Positions 15,837 through 25,469 of a DNA stretch of 64,000 bases are shown here, one piece after another; within the stretch, counting starts at the first letter, position 1; every line of letters starts with the position of its first letter. The notes under the pieces are model-generated. The model had not been told where the DNA came from. It saw only the letters and a list, made by a program, of their open reading frames with translations, and did no database searches. The translations under genes and the position numbers were made by a program. The stretch is from assembly GCF_030929505.1 (NCBI RefSeq), contig NZ_JAVFVV010000021.1:1-64000 (forward strand), read 5' to 3'. The stretch is from Mesorhizobium sp. LHD-90. Lineage in GTDB: Bacteria; Pseudomonadota; Alphaproteobacteria; Rhizobiales; Rhizobiaceae.

Positions 15837-16721
15837 CTAGAGCGCCTCGGCGCCCGAAATAATCTCGATGAGTTCCTTGGTGATCTGCGCCTGGCGCTGG
15901 CGGTTGTAGGTGATCGACAGCTTGTTGATCATGTCGCCGGCGTTGCGCGTCGCGTTGTCCATGGCGCTCATCTTGGCGCCCATCTCGCCGGCTGCGTTCT
16001 CGAGCAGCGCGCGAAAAATCTGCACCGCGATGTTGCGCGGGATCAGGTCGGAGAGGATTTCGCCCGGCTCCGGCTCGTATTCGTAGACGGCATTGCCGAT
16101 CTCGCCACCGTTGCCGCCATTCTCCGGCGCTGCGGCGGGGATGAGCTGCTGCGCGGTCGGGATCTGCGAAATCACCGATTTGAACTGCGAATAGAACAGC
16201 GTGGCGACGCCGAACTGGCCGTCCTCGAAGAGGTGGATCACCTTCCTGGCGATGGCGTCTGCGTTGACGAAGCCGAGCGTCTTCACCTCGCGCAGGTCAA
16301 CGCGCTCGATGATCAGGTTGCCGTAGTCGCGGCGAAGGATATCAAAACCCTTCTTGCCGACGCAGATGATCTTCACCTGCTTGCCGGCGGCGATGAGCTT
16401 GCGGATGTGCTCGCGCGCGAAACGTGCGATCTGGCTGTTGAAGCCACCGCACAGGCCGCGCTCGGCCGTGCAGACGACGAGCAGATGCACGTCGTCCTTA
16501 CCGGTGCCAGTCATCAGCGCCGGGGCGTCGCCGCCACCGCCGACCGCCTGGGTGATGTTGGCGAGCACGGAGGCCATGCGCTGCGAATAGGGGCGCGCGG
16601 CCTCGGCCGCCTCCTGGGCGCGGCGCAGCTTCGCCGCGGCGACCATCTGCATCGCCTTGGTGATCTTCTGCGTCGCCTTGACCGAGGCGATACGGTTTCG
16701 GAGGTCCTTTAGCGAAGGCAT
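15837..16721 (-). CDS. atpG: ATP synthase F1 gamma subunit
   Basis: A 294-residue gamma subunit, the rotor shaft of F1. The N-terminus [20 protein letters not shown] and the C-terminal [21 protein letters not shown]...EIISGAEAL are the two conserved coiled-coil ends. The central Rossmann-like domain carries [11 protein letters not shown]. It lies 19 bp after atpA. Confidence 0.97.
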   Translation of the reverse strand: MPSLKDLRNRIASVKATQKITKAMQMVAAAKLRRAQEAAEAARPYSQRMASVLANITQAVGGGGDAPALMTGTGKDDVHLLVVCTAERGLCGGFNSQIARFAREHIRKLIAAGKQVKIICVGKKGFDILRRDYGNLIIERVDLREVKTLGFVNADAIARKVIHLFEDGQFGVATLFYSQFKSVISQIPTAQQLIPAAAPENGGNGGEIGNAVYEYEPEPGEILSDLIPRNIAVQIFRALLENAAGEMGAKMSAMDNATRNAGDMINKLSITYNRQRQAQITKELIEIISGAEAL

Positions 16722-16740
16722 TCAGCCAGTCCCGTCGGTC

Positions 16741-18270
16741 TCAGGCGAAGGTCTTGGCGAACTTGTCGATCTCGCCCTTGAGTTTTGCGCGCAGATCGTC
16801 CGACAGCGCCTTCTCGTTGCGGATCGCCTCCAGCACGGCCTTGCCGTCGGAGCGCATATGCGCCAGCAGGCCGTCCTCGAACGTGCGCACCTGGTTGACG
16901 GCGAGCTTGTCGAGATAGCCGTTGACGCCGGCGAAGATCACCGCGACCTGCTCTTCCGTCTTCAACGGCGAGAACTGCGGCTGCTTCAGAAGCTCGGTCA
17001 GGCGGGCGCCGCGGTTCAGCAGGCGCTGCGTGGCGGCGTCGAGGTCCGAGCCGAACTGCGCGAAGGCGGCCATCTCGCGGTACTGCGCGAGCTCGCCCTT
17101 GATCGAGCCGGCGACCTGCTTCATCGCCTTGACCTGGGCGGCCGAGCCGACGCGCGACACCGACAGGCCGACGTTCACCGCCGGGCGGATGCCCTGGAAG
17201 AACAGGTTGGTCTCGAGGAAGATCTGGCCGTCGGTGATCGAGATCACGTTGGTCGGGATGTAGGCCGACACGTCGTTGGCCTGCGTCTCGATGACCGGAA
17301 GCGCGGTCAGCGAGCCGTTGCCTTCCTCGTCGTTGAGCTTCGCGGCGCGCTCGAGCAGGCGCGAGTGCAGGTAGAAAACGTCGCCGGGATAGGCTTCGCG
17401 GCCCGGCGGGCGGCGCAGCAGGAGCGACATCTGCCGGTAGGCGACGGCCTGCTTGGAGAGGTCGTCATAGCCGATCAGCGCGTGCTGGCCGTTGTCGCGG
17501 AAATATTCGCCCATGGTGCACGCCGTAAACGGCGCCAGGAACTGCATCGGCGCCGGGTCCGACGCGGTGGCGGCGACGATGATCGAATATTCAAGGGCAC
17601 CGCGCTCTTCCAGCACCTTCACGAACTGCGCGACGGTCGAGCGCTTCTGGCCGATGGCGACGTAGACGCAGTAGAGCTTCTCGCTCTCGGGGCCGCTCTG
17701 GTGGACCGCCTTCTGGTTCAGGATGGTGTCGAGGATGATGGCGGTCTTGCCGGTCTGGCGGTCGCCGATGACCAGTTCGCGCTGGCCGCGACCGACCGGG
17801 ATCAGCGCGTCGATGGCCTTGAGGCCGGTCGACATCGGCTCATGCACCGACTTGCGCGGAATGATGCCGGGCGCCTTGACGTCGACGCGCTTGCGCTCGG
17901 TGTACTTGATCGGACCCTTGCCGTCGATCGGGTTGCCAAGCGCGTCGACGACGCGGCCGAGCAGGCCGGGGCCGACAGGCGCGTCGACGATGGCGCCGGT
18001 GCGCTTGACGGTGTCGCCTTCCTTGATGTCGCGGTCGGCGCCGAAGATGACGACGCCGACATTGTCGGCTTCGAGGTTGAGCGCCATGCCGCGGATGCCG
18101 CCGGGGAACTCCACCATCTCGCCGGCCTGGACATTGTCGAGGCCGTAGACGCGGGCGATGCCGTCGCCGACCGACAGAACCTGACCGACCTCCGAAACTT
18201 CGGCTTCCTGGCCGAAATTCTTGATCTGGTCCTTAAGGATTGCGGAGATTTCCGCGGCGCGGATGTCCAT
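16741..18270 (-). CDS. atpA: ATP synthase F1 alpha subunit
   Basis: A 509-residue non-catalytic nucleotide-binding subunit. It begins [16 protein letters not shown] and contains the Walker [11 protein letters not shown], the [18 protein letters not shown] segment and the arginine-finger region [10 protein letters not shown]. Full length. Its ATG shares one base with the atpH stop (TGATG), so the two are translationally coupled. Confidence 0.98.
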   Translation of the reverse strand: MDIRAAEISAILKDQIKNFGQEAEVSEVGQVLSVGDGIARVYGLDNVQAGEMVEFPGGIRGMALNLEADNVGVVIFGADRDIKEGDTVKRTGAIVDAPVGPGLLGRVVDALGNPIDGKGPIKYTERKRVDVKAPGIIPRKSVHEPMSTGLKAIDALIPVGRGQRELVIGDRQTGKTAIILDTILNQKAVHQSGPESEKLYCVYVAIGQKRSTVAQFVKVLEERGALEYSIIVAATASDPAPMQFLAPFTACTMGEYFRDNGQHALIGYDDLSKQAVAYRQMSLLLRRPPGREAYPGDVFYLHSRLLERAAKLNDEEGNGSLTALPVIETQANDVSAYIPTNVISITDGQIFLETNLFFQGIRPAVNVGLSVSRVGSAAQVKAMKQVAGSIKGELAQYREMAAFAQFGSDLDAATQRLLNRGARLTELLKQPQFSPLKTEEQVAVIFAGVNGYLDKLAVNQVRTFEDGLLAHMRSDGKAVLEAIRNEKALSDDLRAKLKGEIDKFAKTFA

Positions 18271-18830
18271 CAGCCGACCTCTTTCAGTGCAAGCTTGAGC
18301 GAATTGAGTTTTGTTCTGAGCGACGTGTCGATCTGGCGCGAGCCAAGCTTGACGACGAGGCCGCCGAGCAGCGAGGGATCGACGGTAACCGCGATCGAGA
18401 CGTCCTTGCCGGCGACGCTTTTCAGCGCGGCCTTGAGTTCGGTCTCCTGCGCGGTCGTCAGCGCGTGCGCCGAGGTGACCTCGGCGGCGACTTCGCCGCG
18501 CGCCTCGGCGGCAATGCGGCGGAACGCCTTGATCATCGCCGGCACGGCGAAAAGGCGGCGGTTCTTGGCGACGACCTTCAGGAAATTACCGACCAGACCG
18601 GTGATGCCGGCCTTGTCGACGATCGCCGAGATCGCCTTGAATTGTTCGTCGGCCGAGAAGACCGGGCTTTTGATCATGCGGGTCAGATCTTCGCTGCTTG
18701 ACAGCAGGTTTTCGAAGCGGCCGAGATCGGCCTCGACCTGCGGCACGACCCTGGCCTCGGCGGCGAGGTCATGCAGGGAAGCTGCGTATCGTTCGGCGAC
18801 CCCGGAGACTGGCGAGCTGGACTTTGCCAC
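18270..18830 (-). CDS. atpH: ATP synthase F1 delta subunit (OSCP)
   Basis: A 186-residue stator subunit joining F1 to the peripheral stalk. The N-terminal helical domain begins [26 protein letters not shown], and the C-terminal domain has [25 protein letters not shown], the family signature. First gene of atpHAGDC; the F0 genes are elsewhere, as is usual in alphaproteobacteria. In many Rhizobiales priA lies next upstream; here about 2.4 kb of other DNA separates them. Confidence 0.96.
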   Translation of the reverse strand: MAKSSSPVSGVAERYAASLHDLAAEARVVPQVEADLGRFENLLSSSEDLTRMIKSPVFSADEQFKAISAIVDKAGITGLVGNFLKVVAKNRRLFAVPAMIKAFRRIAAEARGEVAAEVTSAHALTTAQETELKAALKSVAGKDVSIAVTVDPSLLGGLVVKLGSRQIDTSLRTKLNSLKLALKEVG

Positions 18831-19067
18831 GGATAGTCTTTTCTCTTGGTCTGAAAGGCCGCGAGATTATCGGCGCGAGTGCGTGACTCTGGCTAAATCT
18901 TTGGCCTTGCTGCATTTTTGCCACCGGCAGACCACGCGCTTGGCGCTCCCCCGTCCGATAGCCGCCCGCCGTCTAGCATACGCATACGAACACCGCAACA
19001 CGTTGCCGGACAAGCTTTTGAACAGATTGTCGCAGCCGGGCGGGGGCGGCCCCACGCCGCGCGGGAT

Positions 19068-19466
19068 TCAAGGAATGAGGCCGAAGGCGAAGGCGAGCGG
19101 AAGGGCGGCGAGCACCACTTCGACGGCGAGCGAAATCCAGTTGTAGAAGGTGTTGCCGTTGTCCGACAGCATGGAGACGAGGCGGCCGAAGGCGGTGAGC
19201 AGCCAGGAGACGCCGAGCGCCATGTACAGGAACGGCTGGGCGCCGAGGAGCAGGCAGCACAGCCCGACGCCGAGATAGAAGCCGGCCATGGTGGCGCGCG
19301 CCTCCGACACCGCTTCCGGGTGCGCTTCCGTGGTTTGCAGGCGCAGGATGCGCAGCGAGATGCGCGGGGCGAAGAACAGCAGCAAGCCGAACAGCACGGT
19401 GACGGCCGCGCTCGACCAGGCCAGCCACTCGCCGTTGCTCATCGGCCACGGAAATGCCAGTTCCAT
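19068..19466 (-). CDS. Small integral membrane protein (DUF4345-like)
   Basis: A 132-residue protein with four predicted membrane helices (around 15-35, 60-78, 80-96 and 108-130). It contains ATMAGFYLGVGLCCLLLGAQ and a GRLVSMLSDNG loop, resembling DUF4345/AGROH-type small membrane proteins of rhizobia. Function unknown. The ATG at 19466 is chosen; a second Met at residue 9 is possible. It lies between atpH and the ParDE patchwork on the same strand as atpH, about 240 bp upstream of it. Confidence 0.7.
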   Translation of the reverse strand: MELAFPWPMSNGEWLAWSSAAVTVLFGLLLFFAPRISLRILRLQTTEAHPEAVSEARATMAGFYLGVGLCCLLLGAQPFLYMALGVSWLLTAFGRLVSMLSDNGNTFYNWISLAVEVVLAALPLAFAFGLIP

Positions 19467-19620
19467 ATCGCCCTCTCCGCTTCGCGTTTGCGCATTGAAG
19501 GTTGCACGCGGCGGAAGTCAAGCGCGCGAGCGAACAGCGAGACCGGTTGAAGCGATCTGATGTCTGAGGCCGTCGTCCGTGTAGCGATCGCGGTGGACGT
19601 AGCGGGATCGAACAGGCAAG

Positions 19621-20331
19621 TTGCGATGTTCGCGAGTGACCGGCGTTTGCAGGTCAAGGTCGGGGGCGATGTTGGCAAAAGCAAGGTTGTCTGCGAGATC
19701 GGCTGCCAGATTCCGTTCGACGACCGATCTTTGGATCGATCACGCCGAGATCGTTGCAGACGATCTCGATTGGCTCCGGCCAATTGAAAAACTGACGCTG
19801 TGGAACGTCATCGTTCCGCAGGACGTGTTGAGGCAAATGCCGGCGCTTTGGTCATTGGACTGGCGCGGGGGAACCAAGGAATCGGTCGACGAAATTCGGG
19901 AATGCCGAAACCTTCGGTATCTGTCACTGAATCAGATTAACAACCTCCACGACATTGGAGCTGTGGTTGGGTTGGAGGCCTTGGAGTATCTCAGCCTGTA
20001 CGGTCTGCGAAACATCTTGGCTCTTCCATCATTTGCGGGTTTGAAGGCTCTCGTTCGGCTTGAATTGGGACAGTTGAAAGGTATCCAGACCATCGCGCCG
20101 GCATTGGATGCGCTCCGGATCGAGGAGTTGCTTCTAAGTAAAATGGTGACGGTGACGCCTGATGACGTCGCCAGTATCAACAGACATCCTCATCTGAAAA
20201 CGTTCAGTTGGTTCCTCGAAGACGTGCCCGTTCGGGTCTTCGAGCCCGTGTTGTCACAAATCAGCTTGCCAGCGGCAAGAACGATGCACGCCCATGAATG
20301 GTTTGCGGAACGAGAGGCCGGACGCCGTTAA
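19621..20331 (+). CDS. Leucine-rich protein, probably 5'-frameshifted
   Basis: From about residue 37 (LWIDHAEIVADDLDWLRPIEKLTLW) the product reads as a degenerate leucine-rich or beta-helix protein, with repeated turns such as LRYLSLNQINNLHDIGAVVGLEALEYLSLYGL. The first about 36 residues from the TTG start are Arg/Ser-rich and look non-coding. In another frame, an ATG at 19560 opens a plausible N-terminus (VRVAIAVDVAGSNRQVAMF...) that runs into the leucine-rich frame near 19730 if one base is removed. I therefore suspect a frameshift. Base composition is AT-richer than flanking genes, suggesting transfer. Function unknown. Confidence 0.5.
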   Translation: MRCSRVTGVCRSRSGAMLAKARLSARSAARFRSTTDLWIDHAEIVADDLDWLRPIEKLTLWNVIVPQDVLRQMPALWSLDWRGGTKESVDEIRECRNLRYLSLNQINNLHDIGAVVGLEALEYLSLYGLRNILALPSFAGLKALVRLELGQLKGIQTIAPALDALRIEELLLSKMVTVTPDDVASINRHPHLKTFSWFLEDVPVRVFEPVLSQISLPAARTMHAHEWFAEREAGRR

Positions 20332-20523
20332 GATAGCGCGAAATCCACGGCCGCGCGTCGTGTCGAAGACCGGCATGTGGAAATCGGCTTGGCCGATCAG
20401 CATGATGATCTCGGTGCAGCCCATGATCACGCCGTCGATGCCGTCGACCTGCCGCATCCGTTCGATCTCGGCCAGATAGGCGGCTTTGCACGGCGTTGGA
20501 TTGTCGACGGTCATCCTGAGCAC
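20330..20523 (-). pseudogene. Aspartate/glutamate racemase family remnant
   Basis: The minus strand encodes only the C-terminal third of an Asp/Glu racemase: YLAEIERMRQVDGIDGVIMG followed by CTEIIMLI and FDTTR. The GCTE segment holds the second catalytic Cys of the family. The N-terminal domain with the first Cys is absent, and after FDTTR the frame continues into unrelated sequence to a stop at 20254. The remnant overlaps the 3' end of the opposite-strand leucine-rich gene by only a few bases. It is a decayed gene left in the patchwork between atpH and priA. Confidence 0.7.
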
Positions 20524-20562
20524 GAACCCTATTTGTCGCCCTCGCGAGCCAGAACAGCCCGA

Positions 20563-20922
20563 TTATTGCCCCGCTGCGGTTTTCAACGCAGTCCTGACAC
20601 GCCTGGCAGGATCCATTCTATCCGCCAGGACGCGCAGGACGATCAGTTCGTCCTGCCCCGTCGATGATACGCGGTAGTAGATGACGTGACTGGCTCCACC
20701 CTGACGCTGGACCGCGAACTGGAGATGAAAAGACCGAACGCCCTGTCCGAGTTCATCGCGCGCCTTCGATGCCGGGCGGTGCGGCTCTTCGGCGATCGAC
20801 TGAACACCAGCCCGGATGACCGCGAGATACCGCTCGGACTGCTTCGGCCCGAAAAGCCGGATCGAGTTCGACAATGCCTGCAAAATGTCCTTGTCCGCCG
20901 GCTTGGTGTAGCGAACCCTCAC
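20563..20922 (-). CDS. parE: ParE/RelE-superfamily toxin of a type II toxin-antitoxin pair
   Basis: A 119-residue toxin with the RelE/ParE fold: YTKPADKDILQALSNSIRLFGP at the N-terminus, AVIRAGVQSIAEEPHRPASKARDELG in the middle, and HVIYYRV...LIVLRVLADRMDPARR at the end. ParE relatives poison DNA gyrase and RelE relatives cleave mRNA; the RxLHxxMD-like tail favours ParE. Its ATG overlaps the antitoxin stop by 4 bases (ATGA), the normal layout. About 20 residues longer at the C-terminus than typical ParE. Confidence 0.88.
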   Translation of the reverse strand: MRVRYTKPADKDILQALSNSIRLFGPKQSERYLAVIRAGVQSIAEEPHRPASKARDELGQGVRSFHLQFAVQRQGGASHVIYYRVSSTGQDELIVLRVLADRMDPARRVRTALKTAAGQ

Positions 20923-21182
20923 AGACCGTTCTCGCGCAACGCCGCCTGAAAGATGTCATCCAATGTCCGCTCGGAAAACTCGCCGCGCTCGGCGGCGTCC
21001 AGACCTATCCGCACTTCCTCGCGCAGGAGGCGCAGCTCCTCGGCCTCCATTTCCCGCTCGTGCTTCAGCAGACGCAGGGCATCCCGCACGACTTCGCTGG
21101 CCGAAACATAGTCTCCCCCCGTCACTTCGGACTCGACGAATTTCGTCATTTCCTCGGTAAGGCTGACATTCATGGTCGGCAT
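20919..21182 (-). CDS. parD: ParD/CopG-type ribbon-helix-helix antitoxin
   Basis: An 87-residue antitoxin. The N-terminal ribbon-helix-helix reads MNVSLTEEMTKFVESEV followed by SASEVVRDALRLL, the canonical ParD DNA-binding fold. The acidic C-terminus (FSERTLDDIFQAAL) wraps the toxin. The ATG at 21182 is favoured by GAGGAG eight bases upstream; a second Met lies at residue 4. It should autorepress the parDE promoter located in the about 65 bp before priA's stop. Confidence 0.88.
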   Translation of the reverse strand: MPTMNVSLTEEMTKFVESEVTGGDYVSASEVVRDALRLLKHEREMEAEELRLLREEVRIGLDAAERGEFSERTLDDIFQAALRENGL

Positions 21183-21247
21183 CGAAGAACTCCTCGGGAA
21201 GAGCTGGAAATTTATGGCCGAACGGCTCAATTGTCAAAATTTGCCAA

Positions 21248-23428
21248 TCACAAAAAACTCTGCGGATCGATGTCCACCTGCACCCTGACCGAGCCGCGCG
21301 GCTTCGGCCCGGCCGCCAGCAGCGCGCGCAAAAAAGCCTGCATGTCGGACTTTCGCTCGCCGTGGGCCAGCAGGCGAAAACGGTGGCGGCCGGCAATCAG
21401 CGCCAGCGGCGCCTCGGCGGGGCCAAGCAGGCTGATGTCTTTTGCCGGCGGCGCGGCGCGGCGCAACTGCCGCGCATGGGACTCGGCTTCGGCCTTGGTT
21501 TCGGCGCTGACGACGATGCCCGCCAGCCGGCCGAAGGGCGGCAGGGCGGAACGCTCGCGCTCGGCGATCTCGCGCTCGTAGAAGGCTTCGGCGTCGCCCG
21601 ACACCAGCGCCCGCATCACCGGATGGTCGGGCTGGAACGTCTGCAGCAGGCCGGCGCTTTTCTTGCCGGTGCGCCCCGCGCGGCCGGTCACCTGGCTGAG
21701 AAGCTGAAACGTGCGCTCGGCGGCGCGCGGATCGCCGTTCGCCAGGCCGAGATCGGCGTCGACCACGCCGACCAGCGTCATGTTGGGGAAATTGTGGCCC
21801 TTGGCGACGAGCTGGGTGCCGACGACGATGTCGGCCTCGCCCTTGGCGATGGCGTCGAGCTCCAGCCGGAGCCGCTTCACCCCGCCAAGAATGTCGGAAG
21901 ACAGCACGATGGTGCGCGCATCGGGAAAATGTCCGACCACTTCCTCGGCGATGCGCTCGACGCCGGGGCCGCAGGCGGCGAGATGGTCGAAGGTGCCGCA
22001 TTCCGGGCAGGCTTCGGGGCGGTGCTCGTGATGGCCGCAATGGTGGCAGACAAGCTGGCCGCGGAACCGGTGCTCGACCAGCCAAGCCGAGCAGGACGGG
22101 CACTGGAAGCGGTGGCCGCAGACGCGGCAGAGCGTCAGCGGCGCATAGCCGCGGCGGTTGAGAAACAGCAGCGCCTGTTCGCCACGCCCGATTGTGGCGC
22201 GCACCTGGTCGACCAGCACCGGAGACAGAAACCCGCCACGTGGCGGCGGCGCGCGGCGCAGGTCGACGGCGCGGATGTCGGGCAGCGCCGCGTCGGCGAA
22301 ACGCGACGACAGCGCGATGCGGTGATAGCGGCCCTGCTCGGCATTGACCCGGCTTTCGACCGAGGGCGTGGCGGAAGCCAGCACCGTCGGAAATCCGCCG
22401 ATATGGGCGCGCACGACGGCCATGTCGCGGGCGCTGTAATAAACGCGGTCCTCCTGCTTGTAGGCGGGGTCGTGTTCCTCGTCGACGACGATCAGGCCGA
22501 GATTCGGAAAGGGCAGGTAAAGGGCGGAGCGCGCGCCGGCGACGACGCGCACCTGGCCCTCCGCCACCTGCCGCCACACTTTTTCGCGCATCCTTGGCGG
22601 CACGTCGGAGTGCCATTCCGCCGGTTTGGCGCCGAACCGGTCCTGGAAGCGTTCGAGGAAAGCCTGGGTCAGCGCGATCTCGGGCAGCAGGATCAGCACC
22701 TGCTTTCCGCGCTCGACCGCCGCGGCCACCGCCTCGAAATAGACTTCCGTCTTGCCGGAGCCGGTAACGCCGTCGATCAGCGTCACGCCGAATTTTCCCG
22801 CCTCCACCGCGCGGCGCAATTCCACCGCCGCGTCCTGTTGCTCCGCGCTCAACTCGTTCGAGCCGTAGGAGGGGTCGGGCGCGGCCACCACCGGGCGCGG
22901 CGGGATCATCTCGGTTGCCAGCACGCCCTGCGCCTTCAGCCCGTCGACCACTCCCGACGATACGCCCGCGGCATGCGCCAGGCCGGAGCGCGTCCAGGCG
23001 AGCCCGTCATCGGCGAGCGCCAGCACTCGGGCGCGCGCCTCGGTCATCCGGTCCGGCTCGCTCCCGGTCTTGCGCAGACCCTCGATCCAGGGTTCGGGGT
23101 CAAAAGCTTCCGGCGCGCGAAGAATCATGCGGGCGACCATGCCAGGCGCGGCCAGCGTGTAGCTCGACACCCAGTCGACGAAGCGCCGCATGCCCTCCGG
23201 TACGGGCGGGCAGTCGAAGACATGGTCGATCGGCCGAAGTTTCTTGGCGTCGACCGCGCCGCCCTCGCCGTCCCAGACGATGCCGGCGACGTGGCGCGGC
23301 CCGAGCGGCACGCGCACGATCGAGCCGGGTTCGACCGTCATGCCTTCCGGGACAGCGTAGGTATAAGGCGCTTCCGCCGGCATCGGCACCAGGACCGGCA
23401 CCGCCGCGCGCCGCGAATCTTGTCTCAT
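21248..23428 (-). CDS. priA: Primosomal protein N' (replication restart helicase PriA)
   Basis: A 726-residue superfamily 2 helicase that reloads the replisome at stalled forks. Visible are the N-terminal 3'-DNA-binding domain (VPVLVPMPAEAPYTYAVP...), Walker A DGVTGSGKTEVYFE, Walker B VVDEEHDPAYKQED, and the zinc-binding Cys cluster (CRVCGHRFQCPSCS, CHHCG, CPECG). Motif VI is in QVTGRAGRTGK. The start at 23428 is where homology begins; a longer in-frame extension to 23608 is not conserved. Confidence 0.96.
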   Translation of the reverse strand: MRQDSRRAAVPVLVPMPAEAPYTYAVPEGMTVEPGSIVRVPLGPRHVAGIVWDGEGGAVDAKKLRPIDHVFDCPPVPEGMRRFVDWVSSYTLAAPGMVARMILRAPEAFDPEPWIEGLRKTGSEPDRMTEARARVLALADDGLAWTRSGLAHAAGVSSGVVDGLKAQGVLATEMIPPRPVVAAPDPSYGSNELSAEQQDAAVELRRAVEAGKFGVTLIDGVTGSGKTEVYFEAVAAAVERGKQVLILLPEIALTQAFLERFQDRFGAKPAEWHSDVPPRMREKVWRQVAEGQVRVVAGARSALYLPFPNLGLIVVDEEHDPAYKQEDRVYYSARDMAVVRAHIGGFPTVLASATPSVESRVNAEQGRYHRIALSSRFADAALPDIRAVDLRRAPPPRGGFLSPVLVDQVRATIGRGEQALLFLNRRGYAPLTLCRVCGHRFQCPSCSAWLVEHRFRGQLVCHHCGHHEHRPEACPECGTFDHLAACGPGVERIAEEVVGHFPDARTIVLSSDILGGVKRLRLELDAIAKGEADIVVGTQLVAKGHNFPNMTLVGVVDADLGLANGDPRAAERTFQLLSQVTGRAGRTGKKSAGLLQTFQPDHPVMRALVSGDAEAFYEREIAERERSALPPFGRLAGIVVSAETKAEAESHARQLRRAAPPAKDISLLGPAEAPLALIAGRHRFRLLAHGERKSDMQAFLRALLAAGPKPRGSVRVQVDIDPQSFL

Positions 23429-23478
23429 GATCGCCGACCTTGCCCCAGGACGGGCCCCGAGGGGAAGTATGTGCTGGG

Positions 23479-25257
23479 CTATCGCACGGGCCAGAACACC
23501 AGCAGCAGCGGCACGGCGGCAAGAATGACGATCAGCGACAGCGGCAGGCCGAGACGCGGATAGTCGGCGAATTTGTAGCCGCCCGGTCCCATCACCAGCG
23601 TATTGCACTGGTGGCCGATCGGGGTGAGGAAATCGCAGCCCGCGCCGATCGCCACCGCCATCAAGAAGGCCTCCGGTCGGTAGCCCAGCCCCGAGGCGAA
23701 GCCGGCGGCGATCGGCGCCATCACCAGCACGGTGGCTGCATTGTTGAGGAACGGCGTCACCGCCATGGCGGTGACCAGGATCAGCGCCAGCGCGCCGTAG
23801 GCCGGCAGGCCGGCGGCAATGTCGGCCAGCACCGCCGCCAGCACGTCGGTCGCGCCGGTGGCGCGCAGGGAATCGCTGACAGGAATCAGGGTGGCCAACA
23901 TCACCAGGATCGGCCCATCGACAGCCGAATAGACCTCGCGCAGCGGGATCACCCTGAACAGTATCATCGCCACCGCCGCGGCGAAGAACGCGACCTGCAC
24001 CGGCACGAAGCCTAACGCGGTGGTGCCCATGGCCGCGGCGAGGATCGCCACCGGCACGATGCCCCGCCGCACGCTACCGATCAGCAGCGAGCGCTCGGCC
24101 AGCGGCAGCAGATGGAATTCTCGCAAAAATTCCGGCATCGACGCGTGGTCACCCTGCAGCAGGACGACGTCGCCGAGCCGGAACACGATGGTGCCGGGAT
24201 CGCGGTCCAGCCGCGCGCCCTTGCGGCTGACGGCCAGCAGGTTGACGTTGAACCGGTGGTAGAGCAGCAGCCCCTGCGCCGACCAGCCGATCAGGCTGGA
24301 GTTTTCGCCGATCACCGCCTCGATCGCCATGATCTCCGAGGAACTGCCCTCGGGCGTCAGCTTGCGATCGCCGGTGATGCTGAGTCTGGCCTGCGCCACC
24401 AGCCGGTCGAGATCCTGCGGGTCGCCCTCGATGATCAACCGATCGCCGTCGCGAAGTGCCGCATCGGGAAAGGGCGTTATCCGCACCGCACCATCGCGGA
24501 TGATCGAGGTGATCACCGCTTCGCCCGCCGCCATCTTCAACAGATCCGCCACGGTCTTTCCGGCAACGGCGGACTCGGCCGTCACCTTTGCCTCGGCGAC
24601 ATAGTTCCTGATGTCCAGCGCATGGTGTACCGACACGTCCTGGCGGGTGCGTACCGGCACGATCCAGTAGAACAGAACCAGGAAGACGATGCCGACCGCC
24701 GTCAGCGACAGGCCGACGGGCGTGAAGTCGAACATGGTGAAGCTGGTGCCGGTGATTTCCTCGCGCAGCCGCGACACCACGATGTTGGGCGAGGTGCCGA
24801 TCTGGGTCATCAGTCCGCCGAGCAGCGCGGCGAAGGCCATCGGCATCAGGAACACCGAAGGCGATGTGTTGGAGCGCCGCGCGAATTGGAAGGCGATCGG
24901 GATCATGATCGCTAGCGCGCCGATGTTTTTCACGAAGGCCGACAGCAGGGCGACGACGATCACCAGCAAGGCCAGTTGCGCGCGAACCGAGGAGAGGTTC
25001 GGTGCATAGCGCTGCACGGCGAGTTCCATGATGCCGCTGCGCGCCACACCGGCGCTGACCAGCAGCGCGCTGCCGACGATGATGACGATATCGTCGCTGA
25101 AGCCGCTGAACGCCTTTTCCAGCGGCACGACGCCGACGGCGAGCGCCAGCAGCAGCGACAACGCCGCCACGAGATCGTAGCGGAAACGGCCCCAGACGAA
25201 GACCGCCATCATCGCGACGATGACGGCGACCGACAGAAATTGCGGCCAGGTCAGCAT
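23479..25257 (-). CDS. SLC13/DASS-type membrane carrier with two TrkA_C (RCK_C) domains
   Basis: A 592-residue transporter. The N-terminal about 180 residues hold membrane helices with the SLC13-type SVFLMPMAFAALLGGLMTQI and GTSPNIVVS. Two cytosolic RCK_C domains follow (about 210-290 and 300-380, each ending in an RxGDxxLxxG-like strand: FRLGDVVLLQGD). Another about six helices end with FLTPIGHQCNTLVMGPGGYKF, the second SLC13 signature. The pseudo-symmetric helices with TrkA_C inserts match the CitMHS/NadC-like YbhI/YfbS group of dicarboxylate or sulfate carriers. The substrate cannot be assigned. It ends 50 bp upstream of priA's start on the same strand. Confidence 0.85.
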   Translation of the reverse strand: MLTWPQFLSVAVIVAMMAVFVWGRFRYDLVAALSLLLALAVGVVPLEKAFSGFSDDIVIIVGSALLVSAGVARSGIMELAVQRYAPNLSSVRAQLALLVIVVALLSAFVKNIGALAIMIPIAFQFARRSNTSPSVFLMPMAFAALLGGLMTQIGTSPNIVVSRLREEITGTSFTMFDFTPVGLSLTAVGIVFLVLFYWIVPVRTRQDVSVHHALDIRNYVAEAKVTAESAVAGKTVADLLKMAAGEAVITSIIRDGAVRITPFPDAALRDGDRLIIEGDPQDLDRLVAQARLSITGDRKLTPEGSSSEIMAIEAVIGENSSLIGWSAQGLLLYHRFNVNLLAVSRKGARLDRDPGTIVFRLGDVVLLQGDHASMPEFLREFHLLPLAERSLLIGSVRRGIVPVAILAAAMGTTALGFVPVQVAFFAAAVAMILFRVIPLREVYSAVDGPILVMLATLIPVSDSLRATGATDVLAAVLADIAAGLPAYGALALILVTAMAVTPFLNNAATVLVMAPIAAGFASGLGYRPEAFLMAVAIGAGCDFLTPIGHQCNTLVMGPGGYKFADYPRLGLPLSLIVILAAVPLLLVFWPVR

Positions 25258-25469
25258 CGGTTCCCCTCATGCACGCGCTTCACAACGTCGGCACGGTGCT
25301 TTCGGTTGCTGCCGGTGCGGCTGGCTGTGTCGCGTCTTCCGACGCTTGCCCGCCAAGTCACAGCTAAATCTTGCGCTCTGACGAGCGGCCCCAACGGCGT
25401 GGAAAATCGGGCGAACAGCTCAATGATGAGTTCCGAAGGAGGCACCCATGGTGAACTTATCCAGCCTGA

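Noticed and set aside
16657-19146. A long plus-strand frame over atpA and atpH
   Set aside because: Antisense shadow.
21362-23563. A long plus-strand frame over priA
   Set aside because: Antisense shadow of priA.
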